Source: Oasisia sp. SBJ-2009 (lineage: Eukaryota; Annelida; Polychaeta; Sabellida; Siboglinidae). From it: a DNA stretch of 64,000 bases. The notes beneath the pieces are model-generated. The model was not told the origin of the DNA. It worked only from the letters and a program-made list of their open reading frames with translations, and searched no databases. Shown piece by piece: positions 23,901-36,600 of the stretch (positions within the stretch are counted from its first letter, which is position 1; each line of letters begins with the position of its first letter). The stretch is taken from positions 27,420,060 through 27,484,059 of the forward strand of contig OZ024861.1 in NCBI GenBank assembly GCA_964017155.1, given 5' to 3'. A program made the translations under genes and the position numbers.

Positions 23901-26322
23901 CGCATTTAGTGATCGAATCAAGGAGTTCCAAGACATCAACACTCGCGTTGTAGCTTGCTCAGTTGATTCACAATTCACACATCTTGCATGGTAAGTCAAA
24001 GTAGCATTTGGTTTCCTGTACCTAGTTTTTTTAAATGAATATTTTCTTTAAATTTTATTCATTTTTTTAAGCAATATAACATTAATATGTGATGTATTTA
24101 TTAAAATTATTAATTTGTTAATATTTTTTATAAATATTTTAAATAATATATAAAATATTTATAATAATATTGCTATAGCATGCTAGCTTTGTTTTGAAAT
24201 AGTAATAATTGCTAGTACCACGGGGTAATAGTAATATTTTAATGTATTTGAAATGCATATAGTCAGTGGTATTATTTCAATGTATTTGTTTGTACATTTC
24301 AGGCTCAACACAGCGCGGAAACAAGGTGGGCTTGGGAAAATTTACATTCCGCTGTTGTCAGATCTGACCCACTCTATTTCCAAAGATTATGGCGTCTACC
24401 TGGAGAATGCGGGTCACACACTCAGGTAATGACTCTCTGGGGAGCTCAAGTAAAAATCATGATGTCATAATTGTTATGAAAAATACTGAAATGACATTAA
24501 GCAAACCCATAAACAAAGAATTTGTCAGTTCTTATAAAAATTCCTGATGATTTCTGTGACTGTATTTTTAAATCCATTTGGATCACTCGTAATCTTAACC
24601 CACTAATTCTTAATCCATTGATTTGGTGGACCATGTATATTTTTGAACTTATATGAAACACAGCATTTTTGTTTGTCACTTCATGATCATGTTTTCGCCC
24701 TGTGCAGGGGGCTGTTCATCATTGACCCCAAGGGGATACTGCGACAGGTCACCATGAATGACCTCCCCGTCGGCCGGTCAGTGGACGAAACACTGCGTCT
24801 CGTCCAGGCTTTCCAGTTCGCTGACCAGCACGGAGAGGTTTGTCCCGCCGGGTGGACGCCGGGCAAGGCAACGGTGAGGTCACTTGTAGTTATGTGCAAT
24901 CAAAGTGTTCAGGTGTATCACCCTGTACTGGTGTCGTGGGCTTATATCAGGGTCCGTACGGGGCCTTAAAAGTCTTGAAAAGCCTTGAATTTGATTGGAC
25001 CAAATTCAAGGCCTTGAATTTTACAAAGTAGTCTTGAATTTAATTGGACTCAATTGTTGTGACAAACAACAGCCAGGAAAGGAAAAACCTAAGCACAAAA
25101 ATAACTTGTGCACATAGGGCAATCAGCATTTCATTGTGGTTGGCGCCATTGTTTTCTTAGTCGAGTAAAACATGTAATGTTAACTTAACTGCGCTTAAAA
25201 GTACATAAATTATGTCGTTAAAACAGTCTTGAATTTCTTTTTTAAATAGCCTTGAATTTCAAATGTCCAGATGTGTATGGACCCTGTTATATTCAACCGA
25301 GCCCAGATTCGACTCCAAATCTGGGCCAACGCGACTCCAAAGAACTTTTGAAATGTGTTTATGCACAACATACACGGAATTAGAGATGTTGCACATCGAC
25401 ATACTTTGAAACCCTCTGTTCTGTTTCTGTCAAAGCAGTAAACTCATTAGCCTAGGTAGAACGAATGTTATTCTGACCTGTCAGTTATGCGCTGAGCATC
25501 TGTGTGAGTAGCCTCGTCCTATCGTGTACGCATCATTGTATGTAATTACTTTAGTGTAGTTGTGCTCCATCAACTGATAACTAGTTAGGCTACAGGTGGC
25601 AAACATGTATTTGACCTATTGTCTGCTTCATACTTTTTGTCCCTAGTCACCTTTTTAACTACACACATCAGCGGGCCCACATTTGGAGTCGAATCTTGGC
25701 CCAGTCGAATCTCGGCCCACGATACCGGAAATGTGTTTCGTTGTGTCATCACTCAGTCTGGTTTATGTGACAAGTCACAATGGTTCATGCCTTAAATAGA
25801 GTACATCTGTTCCTCTCCCCATTCATGAGTTACTTAGCATATTGATTTATTAAAAGAAAGTTACATGTTTTATTATTATTTTTAGATTTATTTAGTATTT
25901 CACTCTGGTATTCTGTGTGATGCTGTTTTTTTTATTGTCTAACTAATATGCTCTGTAAGTGCAAGTATTTAAGATCGTATAATTTTTAATGGATTTTTTT
26001 ATGGATTCAGATGCAATTCACAGTCTTGCTAATCCATCTGCAAATGACATTGCATCAATGATGTTTTACTTTGGAAACGTGGAGAATATATTTATATATA
26101 CTTAGTGCAATTGTTTACACCCAAGCCCTGGGATATGTTGTATTGAGTAAAACATCCTGGTATTTTGAACCTTTTCTGTTGTACCCCCGTTTCCATGGTA
26201 ACAAAAACATGTTTCACACTCTGAACAAATATTGGCAATTTGTGAATGCGTTATTTCTTCTTTTCCAGATCATTCCTGATCCCGAGCAGAAGATGAAGTA
26301 TTTCAGTGATCAGAATCCTTGA
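20959..26322 (+). CDS. PRDX4: Peroxiredoxin-4, secretory-pathway 2-Cys peroxiredoxin
   Basis: Reduces hydrogen peroxide in the ER lumen and feeds disulfides to protein disulfide isomerases. Exons: 20959-21184, 22454-22571, 23874-23990, 24303-24425, 24708-24873, 26269-26322. All have GT-AG borders and matching phases, giving 801 nt plus stop (267 residues; the human protein has 271). Residues 1-22 are a signal peptide. The peroxidatic Cys is near 119 in TFVCPTE, and the resolving Cys near 240 in GEVCPAGW. The GGLG motif and the C-terminal YF of sensitive eukaryotic 2-Cys peroxiredoxins are present. Segments such as [14 protein letters not shown] and [18 protein letters not shown] match PRDX4 closely, and the signal peptide separates it from PRDX1/2. 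Oddly, residues 24-65 carry CPHC and three CPYA(R/K)KF repeats. The ATG at 20959 is the first in frame and opens the signal peptide. Confidence 0.95.
21040..21156 (+). repeat. PRDX4: Coding triplication of the CPY segment in PRDX4 exon 1
   Basis: Three near-identical 36-42-bp units each encode GGCPYA(R/K)KF, with cysteines at about residues 33, 45 and 59. They follow a CPHC motif at residues 24-27. The DNA copies differ at only a few bases, which points to recent in-frame expansion. Confidence 0.85.
21185..22453 (+). other. PRDX4 intron 1
   Basis: AT-rich with a CACACATACA-type tract at about 21898-21930. No separate gene or element is recognised. Confidence 0.7.
22978..23853 (+). repeat. 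Interrupted minisatellite in PRDX4 intron 2
   Basis: Alternating units of about 22-23 bp of the form GTTGATGAGGACAAACTGTT and ATTGATGAGCACATTTTGTT run from 22978 to 23398. They resume at about 23784-23853, ending 20 bp before the exon 3 acceptor. The break at 23399-23783 looks like a later insertion. Confidence 0.85.
23399..23783 (-). mobile_element. Probable retroelement 3' end inserted in the minisatellite
   Basis: The insert splits the array cleanly. On its minus strand it ends with a polyadenylation-type AATAAAGCT (reverse complement of AGCTTTATT at 23408) and AT-rich tail-like repeats (AGTAAAGTAAT twice). No coding sequence is recognisable. The family is unknown. Confidence 0.4.
24948..25286. 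mobile_element. 339-bp MITE, copy 1 (CAGGGTCC termini)
   Basis: Termini are CAGGGTCC and GGACCCTG, flanked on both sides by TTATAT (24942-24947 and 25287-25292). The interior has repeated CCTTGAATTT and AAGTCTTGAA blocks. A second copy with the same interior lies at 50721-51100. It lies in PRDX4 intron 5. It is non-coding. Confidence 0.8.
25300..25728. mobile_element. Inverted-repeat element next to the MITE
   Basis: The left end has GCCCAGATTCGACTCCAAAT. The right end carries GGAGTCGAATCTTGGCCCAG and a second TCGAATCTCGGCCC. The inverted ends enclose about 350 bp without coding sequence. This suggests another non-autonomous DNA element. The boundaries are approximate. Confidence 0.45.
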
Positions 26323-26603
26323 CTTAAGTTCACTTGAATAACACCAACATGTGCCACGTTTATGTGGAAGATGGCTTTGAAACAGGCCCAAATGGGCTGT
26401 TGATGAAATACAGCCATACAACTGAACATTTGGATACATGTTGATGTTCACGTATTCACGTTACATGAATTTAATCAACACATGGTTACCAATTAATACT
26501 CTACAATCTGCACGCAATTGCGAATGTAATGTTTACATTAAGTCACATACTTGTACTAGTTAATATTTGGTGTTTTGCATATTTAGCTGCAACCAAAGAA
26601 ATT
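26323..26603 (+). other. PRDX4 3'UTR region
   Basis: Sequence following the stop codon, with no recognisable element. Candidate poly(A) signals downstream (ATTAAA near 27466, AATAAA near 27831) cannot be ranked from sequence alone. Confidence 0.4.
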
Positions 26604-26937
26604 GTTGTCCAGGATAGTGGACAAAACTAAGAAGGTGTTCTCTTCCAATAGGTGAGCAACATAATGTTTTTGTAATCAGTAGTTTTAATTTTTCATATCC
26701 AAGTTCAAGGTCTTAAATTTCTTTTTACCTGTTGAGGCTTTCGTCTGAACATTTCACGTTGACTTCTTCAGTAATATGACGAATCAAGTCAACGTGAAAC
26801 CTTCAGATGAAAGCCTCTACAGGTAAAAAGAAATTTAAGATTTTGAACTTGAATATGAAAAATTAAAACCATTGATTGGAAAAGAGCTATCCTGAGAAAT
26901 GTTCAGTAATAACTTTTTGTATTCTATCCAGGACAAC
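26604..26937. mobile_element. 334-bp near-complete palindrome (foldback MITE)
   Basis: GTTGTCCAGGATAG at 26604 pairs with CTATCCAGGACAAC at 26924-26937. Pairing continues inward through TTTTAATTTTTCATAT, AAATTTCTTTTTACCTGT and CACGTTGACTT, leaving a small central loop near 26770. The arms are about 160 bp. RNA from it would fold into one long hairpin. Confidence 0.85.
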
Positions 26938-26939
26938 TT

Positions 26940-28205
26940 CCCCCAGTTGGTACCATCCTTGAGCACCAGGGGTCACTGCGACTGATTACATCAGTAACAG
27001 TCACGGTACCCCTGGCAGGTCCATTTGCAAAATTAATCAGTCGGCCCTCTGGTGATGTGATATAATTTTGGGTGATTTCAGCCACATGCTGCTGATGTTA
27101 CATACAATGTTTGGGATGCAAAGGGGTCATTATTTTGGGATTCCCGCCAGTCGTGTACCCATCTTCAAATTGGGGTGGCACAGTAGTGACCAGTGAAGTC
27201 ACTTGCTATAATTTTGTACTTTGATTCCGCTCACTTCCACAGTTTGTGGAGACAATTGACCAGGGTTACTATAACACAGAGAAACGATCTCTGGCTTGTG
27301 GGGATGGTTTGAACAACAGATAAGTTCATGTATGGCGCAACAGTTCCTTCAATTATCACTCCAGCACGCTCGACCACCATACCCAGTTATATGGCTGTGT
27401 GATTTCAGCTGTGTCCCACCAGCTGTATATTATATCATGTCTGTATCACGTTCTAGTTTCACTCATTAAACTTCCATTCATACATTGTTGCCGCGGTTTA
27501 GCTTTAATTGTGTTTATGTTTTTTTGTAACTATTTTGCTGCGTCTTCAAGAACCAGACAGTTTGAGTTTCAGTCAACTTTGAACACATCACTGTGGCCAC
27601 GATGATGATAACGCTTTCTTGGATGTATGTTCTTAACAGGAAACATACATGGTGCGGCTTTTCACCAAAGCGAGAGAATGAGTTTTGCCATCAGAATGGA
27701 TGACTGTGCCTTGGTTAAGAATACTTCCAGAAATACTACATGCATGTTTGTGTTGAGTTGTCAGATGCGCATTGATCAGTCCACTCTGCAGCGTAAACAT
27801 TGCATCCCCAAACTAAATAATTAATCTTACAATAAAAACTACACCAAGTGCTAAGGACACGACCAACTGCAACATCCCCTTCAGACTCGCCAAAACCCTC
27901 CAACTTCATACCCCCACTTTGGCATGCACGGAAAACCTCCAACATTAAAGAAACCAACAAGTTATTTAGAGTTATTTACATATTTTTGATATGGTTTGAT
28001 TTTTAGAAGCGCTTACTCCTATTTGGTGTTGGGCAGACATGGTTCTCCCTCACCAGTAAATCTGAAGTAATGCTGAAAATGTGTGATGGGTACGTACATA
28101 CACACAAGGTCATCTAAAAACACAGGAAAATTGACAATACAATCCACCGATGTCGGTGCTGAAACGTCAAAAAAGCCAAATTTGGGGCGCCGCAGTGTGA
28201 GACAG
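26940..28205. other. Intergenic DNA downstream of PRDX4
   Basis: No supported gene. A CCAGGGGTCACTGCGACTG...GTAACAGTCACGGTACCCC inverted repeat lies at about 26968-27015. Open frames around 27736-27960 and 28019-28200 lack family resemblance. Confidence 0.45.
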
Positions 28206-28397
28206 TGGGGAAGGGGAGGGGAGGGGAGGGGAGGGGAGGGGAGGGGAGGGGAGGGGAGGGGAGGGGAGGGGAGGGGAGGGGAGGGGAGGGGAGGGGAGGG
28301 GAGGGGAGGGGAGGGGAGGGGAGGGGAGGGGAGGGGAGGGGAGGGGAGGGGAGGGGAGGGGAGGGGAGGGGAGTGGAGTGGAGTGGAGTGGAGTGGA
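28206..28397 (+). repeat. GGGGA pentanucleotide array with GTGGA tail
   Basis: About 34 uninterrupted GGGGA units, then about five GTGGA units (28372-28397). The plus strand has regularly spaced G runs that could form G-quadruplexes, and the strand pair is pure purine/pyrimidine. Long repetitive frames here are not genes. Confidence 0.95.
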
Positions 28398-28399
28398 GC

Positions 28400-31300
28400 T
28401 GACGCTTGCTGGTTCTCAGACTCCCAAGTGAAATTAGTTCCCACATTACTGTTATCAAGATCGCTAGACTATTACGATGGCTGAACAACAACTAGAGATA
28501 ACAAATTTGCAGAAACTACTGTATGAAAAGAATTGTGGCAGATTAAGCAGTAGATGAGTGAGGATTGGAGGTACAGAGGGAGGAGTCTGCATATACACAT
28601 CCTGTTTTCCATAAAATACATGTGTCCTCAAAGTGGAAGGCTGAAGAAGAATGAGACCACACCTGAGATAGGAGGATTTGCAAAGAGGAAATGTACAGAA
28701 AGAATGAGGAGTAACGGATGAGATATAGGAATGAGTGGAGACAACAATTCACTAGGATCAGGGACATACAAATTTACAAAGGATTCTTTGGGACATGAAA
28801 GGGGTTCTTTTATGTCCCAAATTACAATGAAAATGGATTCTTCAAGGTTATAAAACACTGAAATGAACACAATATGTTTTAATTATTTCACGTATCCCTT
28901 AATTTCAGTAGTAATAATATTATGTTTTATTAATCACTAATGACCCTGATAATGTATAAAAAAAAAATATATCACATATATAACTCTGCATATGTGGAGT
29001 TTATAGTTTGGGCTTGAACCATCTATGTTAACTGTATATGGCATGGTTATATTACTTATTAACAAAATATACTTCAAATGAAATAAAGGCGTATAATTGC
29101 ATGGAATTATTATATTTACATTACACAGAGTTTAAAGTTCATAAAAAATTATATGAACAAATCCCTTTTGTGTCCCAAAGAATCCAATTAAACAAAACCA
29201 TGAACACCAGTAATTAAAAGGCCAGCTGTCCATACAACTTCATTGTATGAGTTGACAAGATGATTCTAGTAAACGTCTGGCCTAATATAATTGACTAATT
29301 GTAAATATTTTTTAACTCAATAAAAGAACGATAAAAAAAACGATAACTGTTTTCTTATTTAAAATATGTTGATAGTTAGCATCAAAATGATATATGCATT
29401 CAATTAATACTAATTACGAAACAAGATACGTTCACTAGACACTACCACTATTTACCCAGCGCTCGTTTCTTTAGTTAGCATAAGATCGTGCAGATGGCGA
29501 CACTACATGGCTACGCAGAAATTTAGGTGGGCGATTATTTGTATTACACTTCAATGGAATTCCCCCATTCTATTTTAGGATATGCGTTAAAATGCATAGT
29601 TTGAGTTTATTGTAACACTTGCGTATGTTCCGCATTGAACAGGCGTTTCGTGAAGTACAATAGCGAAAACAATACGTCACGAATTGTTTTCCTTACTGCG
29701 TAACTGGCATCCCAATGACGCCGCCGTGGCTGCTCCATCAATGAACCTCACCCAAACGTATCGAACAACCTTTCTGCGCACTACAGCGCACAGCAATCAT
29801 GCATTAACACAGCATGATGCGAGTGATTTGATTACGCCGTATTATGTTTGATATATGTAATATTATTTAATATTGACGCTTTTATATTGTGTTGATGAAT
29901 TTCGAATTGACCTTTGAAATTTACTGAGGATAGACTTGTTGAATTACATCTTAACAGTTGCATATAACGATTGTTATGCCTATTATATTGTTCATAGCTG
30001 TTAACCAGTATCATCATAGTCAAAACAATAAAACGGTAGACATGCAGACGTAATCGTTTTATTACAACGACCACAGACAAGACAGACATTTAGTTTATAC
30101 ATGGGATAATATTGCGAGAAACTCCATTAAGGAAACCCCCTTCCTATTTTTAAAGTTAGGCCACGAAAATAAATTAAAATAAAGGTTTCTCAAACTGAAC
30201 ATTGGATAATTAGAGTAAATTCAAAGACCAGTGCTCTTTTATCGTGTGTCATTATAACTGGAATAAGGTGCGGAATGAAACTGGCACAGACATTAAGCAT
30301 ATTCAAACCGTTGTCATGCACACGAGTAAATTAAATAAGCATTTTAACTTTTTGTGTTTATTTTGATCACTTTTTAAGAGAGGACACATGTGAATTATGT
30401 AGATTAAGTTAAGTAATTACTTTCAAAAGTATAGGTTTTATTAAATGTTTGGCACGATAAATATGTTGGTCTGCGATTCAAACTTGTTTGCGAAGTCCAT
30501 TTGAATAACGAGAAAATCACCCTTTCGTTGCTCTAGTCTATTGATAGGTGTCGCTTTTACATTGCGACATTTCGCCTGAAACTATTCAGACCATTGATGA
30601 GGAATTGCATAATTTTTATTGGAAAATACTATTGTATTAACTAACTCGAATACATGCCTTTAAACCGCAAAAGTTGCGTGAGTATTTGTTATAATGATTT
30701 TCCCGGGCACTGTCCTCTACGATTGTCGTAATATGCCACAAATCGGCAAGCAATGTTGAGATCTGACGATGGTAGTTTTTCGTGAGGATGTTCGACAATC
30801 ATTTCAGACATAGCACTAATATATCCAGATGTACCTGTTCTCCCCCCGTTTAGTATCATGTGTAACAGAAGGTATGTAACATTTTTGGTTAACGTCATAT
30901 TTCAAATGGCTTTAATATTGCGTTATATAGCGACTTTAGGTCGTAAAAATTCGCAATTTTTTCGCACATGACATGCCAGCCATGTTCAAAATTCAGGTGC
31001 CCAGTTGGCATGCATATAATCACATATAATGTCGAACTGTCTCATTGTTAAAATATTTCACAGCTTAGAGGAATTTGAGATATATGGTTTATGGCAAAAA
31101 CAACGTGATGCAGCCGTTGAAATATATATAATCTATGGTACAGTTAGTCGTAGTCTACGCCGTCCACCCGCTGCACCGGCATTGCCCATTCCCATTGCCG
31201 CATTGTCACCTACTCATAGGCAGTCCTTTGCCGTTGGCGTTTGTAACAACCCAGTTTTAATCGTAATCAATTATTTGTCTTTGCAAACATTGAACGTGCA

Positions 31301-32620
31301 TTTAATAATGGTTATATTGAAGTGAGTGTTTTGTTGATGATTCACTAGTACCAAACAATAAGTGCGTGTCACACGAAGGGAGGGGTCATATTTGTAATTT
31401 GGGGTATATTTTCTTGCAATTGTATGATTTTTAAGGTAATGTCATGCCAGTCCAGTTAATTAAAATGCCTATACATTCTGGATGTGACTGGTTAACATTA
31501 ATAGCATGAGAAACTAAAAATACCATCTTTGTTAGATATCTAGGTCAAATGTGGGTACTTTGTAGTTTAGGCCCATACCTCGAAAAAAACATGAAAACCA
31601 TCAAGTATAATCACAAAATTTCACATCATCCATCATCCACTATATCTTTACTACATGTATACTTTTGTAATGTGATAATTAATAAAAACATATTCTCTTT
31701 TTGATAAAAATCCATGTTTTTTTCATTACAGGAAACTCCAGTCAGTGGTGCCACCGTATGTCTTATTTGCTACACCCTCCATGTACAAATGCATGTAAAC
31801 AGCTGATGTAAATCTTGGCAAAAGTACCTTCAAAGTAATCCCAAGCCTTCTTCCCTGTCAGATTTTCAGTGAATCCTAAAGTAGCACAACCTACCTGAGT
31901 TTCCTGTGAGGCTAATGTTTCATTTATAGGCAAAGCACGCTTATTTTGTTTTCATTTTGATTGATAAAATGATCTAATAAATTTTATTATGTACAGTTGT
32001 AGTATAGGTGCAGTAGATGTGACATTTGATTAAAAAAAACTAGTGTAAGGCTAAACTGCAAAGTACCAAAATGTGAAATATTTGTGTGTACAGGTCATGG
32101 AACCCATGGAACATTGACCCAATTGGTGCATTAGACATGATTTTAATCTACTTAACACTGTTCCCAGGTAAAGCTAAATATGCAATGTTCAGTTCATAAC
32201 ATTTACAACTGTTGTAAAATGTCATACACAGAACTAAGTGTCATAATTATTTTTGAACTTTTTAACTGGACCATCTTAGCCAACCAAATGTTTGCCAAAA
32301 AAGTCATCTCGTAATGATTCCCTACCCTCTAAGTTGTTTCCACAAGGAATTAGTATTTTTAAATTCTGCATACAGCCATAACGCATTACCTAAGCAGCTG
32401 TTGGGCGCTGCACATCATAACATGGTACAGAGCAACAGAATATTGTTACTTAAAATATGGAAAAAATCTGAGTTTTACTATGTACATCACATTGAAAATT
32501 AAAACTTAAAAAGTTTTTTTTTAGTGAGTATACATTGAGTAAGGTGTTTCTGTAGCTTAGTACTAGCTACTGTAGCTAAGTGTTTGTTGCTACAGCCAAG
32601 TGCGTACACTTGTTTTCCAG
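28400..32620. other. Intergenic / possible SENP6 5' region
   Basis: Mostly AT-rich with no supported coding exon. A TTTGGGACATGAAAGGGGTT hairpin with TTATGTCCCAAA lies at 28786-28820. A slightly CpG-richer stretch at 31145-31240 might hold an upstream non-coding SENP6 exon or promoter, but I see no defining motif. The first supported SENP6 exon begins after the acceptor TTGTTTTCCAG ending at 32620. Confidence 0.4.
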
Positions 32621-32679
32621 ATCACCCGTTTACTTGACACGGTTTGCGTCCCACTGACCACTGTGTTGACTGACCAAAG

Positions 32680-33653
32680 ATGGACGACCCGTCCCAGCAG
32701 GATACAGAGGAGGTGGCTCAGCTCCTTATTGAAATGCAGCAGCAACATCTGCCGGAACACACGCAGCAGTGGCAGCAGGAGCAACAGCAGCTGTGGGAGC
32801 AGGTAAAGCAACAACAGCTGCTATTGCAGCAGTCACAAGAGAGTCAGCAGCAGCAACAGCAGCAGTTCATACAACAGCAGCTGCACGGACAGCTGCATGA
32901 GCAACAAGAGCAACCAATGCAGACACAGCCAGATCAAGTGCAACAACAGCTGCAGGAGCAACTACAGCAAGAACAACAGCAGCAGCAGCTACAACATGAA
33001 CAGCAACAACAGCAGCTACAACATGAACAGCAACAGCAGCAGTTACAACATGAAAAACAACAGCAGCAGCTACAGGAGCAACAAGAGCTGCAGTTGCAAC
33101 AGGAGCAGCAGCCGCCGCAGCTGATCGAGGCACCGGAGCAGCTGCAGGTGCAGCAGCAGCTGTGTGCCCAGGCGGAGGCGGAGGTGGAGGGCTTGGGGGA
33201 CGTGCCGCCCACCCGCACTGCTCAGTCTGTGCTGCAGGACTTCATCAAGAAGCTGGAGCGACAACAGGAGCTCGGTGAGCCGATGGACGTGCTGCAGATA
33301 CAACAATACTTCCGCACGTGTGGCGTCGACCCAAACGCAATCAGCCGCCTGCTCGACCAGCAGCAGCAAGAACAGCAGCAAAGGGAAGCAGAACAGCTGG
33401 AGCAGTTGGAGCAACAACAACAACAACAGCAGCTGGAGCAACAACAACAGCAACTGGAGCAGCAGCAGCAACTGGAGCAACAGCAGCAGCAACTGGAGCA
33501 ACAGCAGCAGCAGCAACAACAACAGTTCGTTGTTGAGCAGCAGCCGCAGATGGTGGTGGATCTCGAGCAGCAGCAACAGCTGCAGTTGCAGCAGTTGGGG
33601 TACCAACAACAGCAGATCGTTCAGCAGCAGATGATTCCAGCAACATCAGACGG
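32680..33653 (+). CDS. SENP6: SENP6 exon 1: glutamine-rich N-terminal segment
   Basis: Encodes about 325 residues dominated by Gln with Leu and Glu, opening [21 protein letters not shown] non-repetitive island ([20 protein letters not shown] through ISRLLDQ, about residues 185-225) breaks the Gln tracts and looks helical. CAG/CAA mixing suggests selection for protein rather than a pure CAG microsatellite. Assignment to SENP6 rests on the matching phase-2 junction (GG|G) to the next exon and on the lack of any end signal in between. A separate upstream gene cannot be excluded without transcript data. Confidence 0.75.
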
Positions 33654-36600
33654 GTATGTGTAGTTACAGTGTTCTTTGGTGTACAGTTTTTATGACATCT
33701 CCCACAGTAGCTGTCTAAAAAGTGTATATATATATATATGTGTATATATATATATGTTATAAATATACAGTATATAATATTTATAATACAACATCTAGAA
33801 ACGAAAGATTAAAATTTTTGAACACTTGTTGTATAATTGTTTTACATATATGATTGTTTATTGTACTTTTTAAAATAGGCTATGTAAAAATGACACTCCT
33901 GCGTTGACTTGAGGAAAAAATTATACGTAACATTTACTGTGAAAAAATCTTCAAGTTAAATCACTGTAAACATAACATTTACAGTGAAACAAATCTTATA
34001 TCACCCGGTGTTATTTATGAATACTCGATACACACCATTCATCAGTTGTTTGTCGTGCAGGGACGTCTCACAAGAAGATCAACAAGAGACGACGACTGTT
34101 TATATCTTGTACACTCAAGATGAGAACACAGCTGTACAGAACCAGACGATATCGTCATCCTCGCTGCTCGAAGCTGCGTTCAATAACTGTGTGACGACGG
34201 CACAGAGTCCAGCTGTTGGCGTCTCTTCCGTGGCGTGTGCACAGACCCTAGGACTGCCACAAGGCGAGCACCTCGTGATGACGAGGCCGAGTGCACTGCC
34301 ACCTGCTGGAACGCACAGTGCATCGACAATTTCCCTCATACGAGGGCAGCCGAGAGTTGCAGCTCCGAAGTCGCTTCTTAGACCTCCCAGCATGCAACAG
34401 AAGATGCTCGGTGGCAGGATGATTCGGTCGCCCGTCACGCAGAATGTCGCGAACATCGCACAGCAGCGTAACGTCACAATCCCCCGGTCGCAGTTTGTTA
34501 TGCAGTCGGTGCTGGGCGCCAAGACGCCGCCGCAAGCGGTGCGGCCGATCAACAACAACAACAAGATGGTGACGGTGGGCGGCGTCATGTCGCAAGTGGC
34601 GCACACGGCGGTGCGATCGCCCTGCCAGGTGGCGCCACTGCAGCAGCAGTTGCAGTCGCTGCGACAAGCGAGCCCAGGAGGCGCGATGACGTTCATTCGC
34701 ACCAGCAACGGTCAGATGGTGCAGGTACAAACGTCGTCTCTCACTGGTCAAAGACTCGCGGAGGTAAACGCCGCCACTCCCAACATGGCGCCCCGTCCTC
34801 GCATTCCAGCCAAGCCGCAGCGCTTTGCGTCACGAGCCCAGACGCCGCGGCCGGCCGTATGCGCTGTCACCCCACCCAGGGCCGGAATCGTCGCCCCGAC
34901 AGTGGCTCCACCTGCACAGTGCCACACTGTTGTCAGCAGTGCTGTGACAGCACCCGTCTCTGCGTCCTCGCCGGGTGGTCAGATGACGATATCTACGGAC
35001 GCGGCCAGCACGAGTCTGGTCGTGGGGCAGGAGTACGCCCTGCAGTACCCCAATGGGCGGACTTTAAAAGTCATCTGGGATGGCAAGTTCTTCAAGTGGA
35101 CGGGAGGTGAGTGAATGGTCGGTCAGATTGTTTGTGCCAGAGTGATCGAATACACTGCTGCTGTTAGTTAGTTAGTTGCAGGTTTGCTTCTAGGAGTCTA
35201 TCTGTCAATGTTTATAAAGTCGGCATTGTACAAGTTTACATCATCAGTGTTATTTACTTACAATGATCATCAATGGCTATATCCATAGCTTTATGCAGAG
35301 ATCCGTACACCCGTCATTTGGACGGATAAAAACGAATATGGACGGGTAGAAATCAGAGATGGAGTAATCATACTCGTGTACTCGTATGGGTACTTTTTGA
35401 GTACTCGTACTCGAGTACGAAGCAAAGTAATCGTACTCGTACTCGAGTACATTACCAAAGTAATCGTACTCACGATTACTTCTCATGGTTACATTTTTTT
35501 TATATGAACAGTTCCAAGCAAATATATTAGACAGATAAAATGGCAATATTAGAAATAATCTAATAAATGTAATAATAATCGAGGTATTCATTTTCTATTA
35601 CTATTGAGCATTTAAGTTAAATAAATATTAAGTCAGATTTCCCTAATTAATACCTTCTCTTCCCAGAGTAGCCACGTCTCCCCACCCTCCTGCTTAGTAC
35701 AAAGTACAAGTTATATTGTGACAGTCCCATGGAAGCACTGCAGGAGATAAGCATCCCCTAACATCTTGCTTTGTAATTTTAGAAGCCATGCCACAGCCCC
35801 ACCTGTACTGTTTGTTCTGCCAGTATGGTGTGAATGACTGGGCAGTTAGCTGTTAAATCCCTGTCCATTATGTTTAAGTGTAAACTGTAGACCTGTCTAA
35901 ATCCCCAACTATTCTGTTTGTCCCATCTGATATATGACATATATTTGAACTGGATATTATTGTTAATATATTTTCCTCTTGATACTTCATTGACCATTTC
36001 ACGGTATTCGTTTTGTTGCGGACAGGACATTTAGAGACTTGTTTTTTTCACAGAAATTATTCTTGGGTATATTTTAAAAGTTTGAATGCATGAAAGTGAA
36101 GTACTTTGGTACCACTTCATATGAAGACAAAATCAAATCTTTGGAGTTTCAATTTTGGGGGGGAAATGCATTGCGGACAAGACAGAAAGTGAAGTGGGTT
36201 TTATTGTATGTTAGAAAAACCCAAAGTTCTGTCCATCCACTTGTTTTCTAAGATATTAAACCTTGCATATTTATATCTAAATGCCATAGGTATATTTTGG
36301 AGAAAATTTGATTCCAATATTTTCAAGAATGGCCGAGGGGGGTAATTAACTGTGCATTGCGGACAGGACACTTTTTCACTTTGCATATAAATGAATTAAA
36401 ATGCATTTTAATAAGAATAAAATAACTTTATTATCTAGTGTGACATGTATACAGCGTTCTTCATGATGGATTTAATATTAATTAACATTTAACAGTTTTC
36501 TTTTCAAAAATCACTTTTGAGTCGTTTTATGTCCTGTCCGCAAAGTTTTTGTCCTGTCCGCAACAGAAATGAGTTGTGGTTTCCCATGAAGTGTGTTATA

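Noticed and set aside
32867..33646. Minus-strand and alternate-frame Leu-, Ala- or Cys-rich frames over the SENP6 exon 1
   Set aside because: Shadows of CAG/CAA codons in the Gln-rich exon.
34115..34751. Minus-strand frames of 167-197 codons over SENP6 exon 2
   Set aside because: Antisense shadows of a GC-rich coding exon that has correct plus-strand splice phases.
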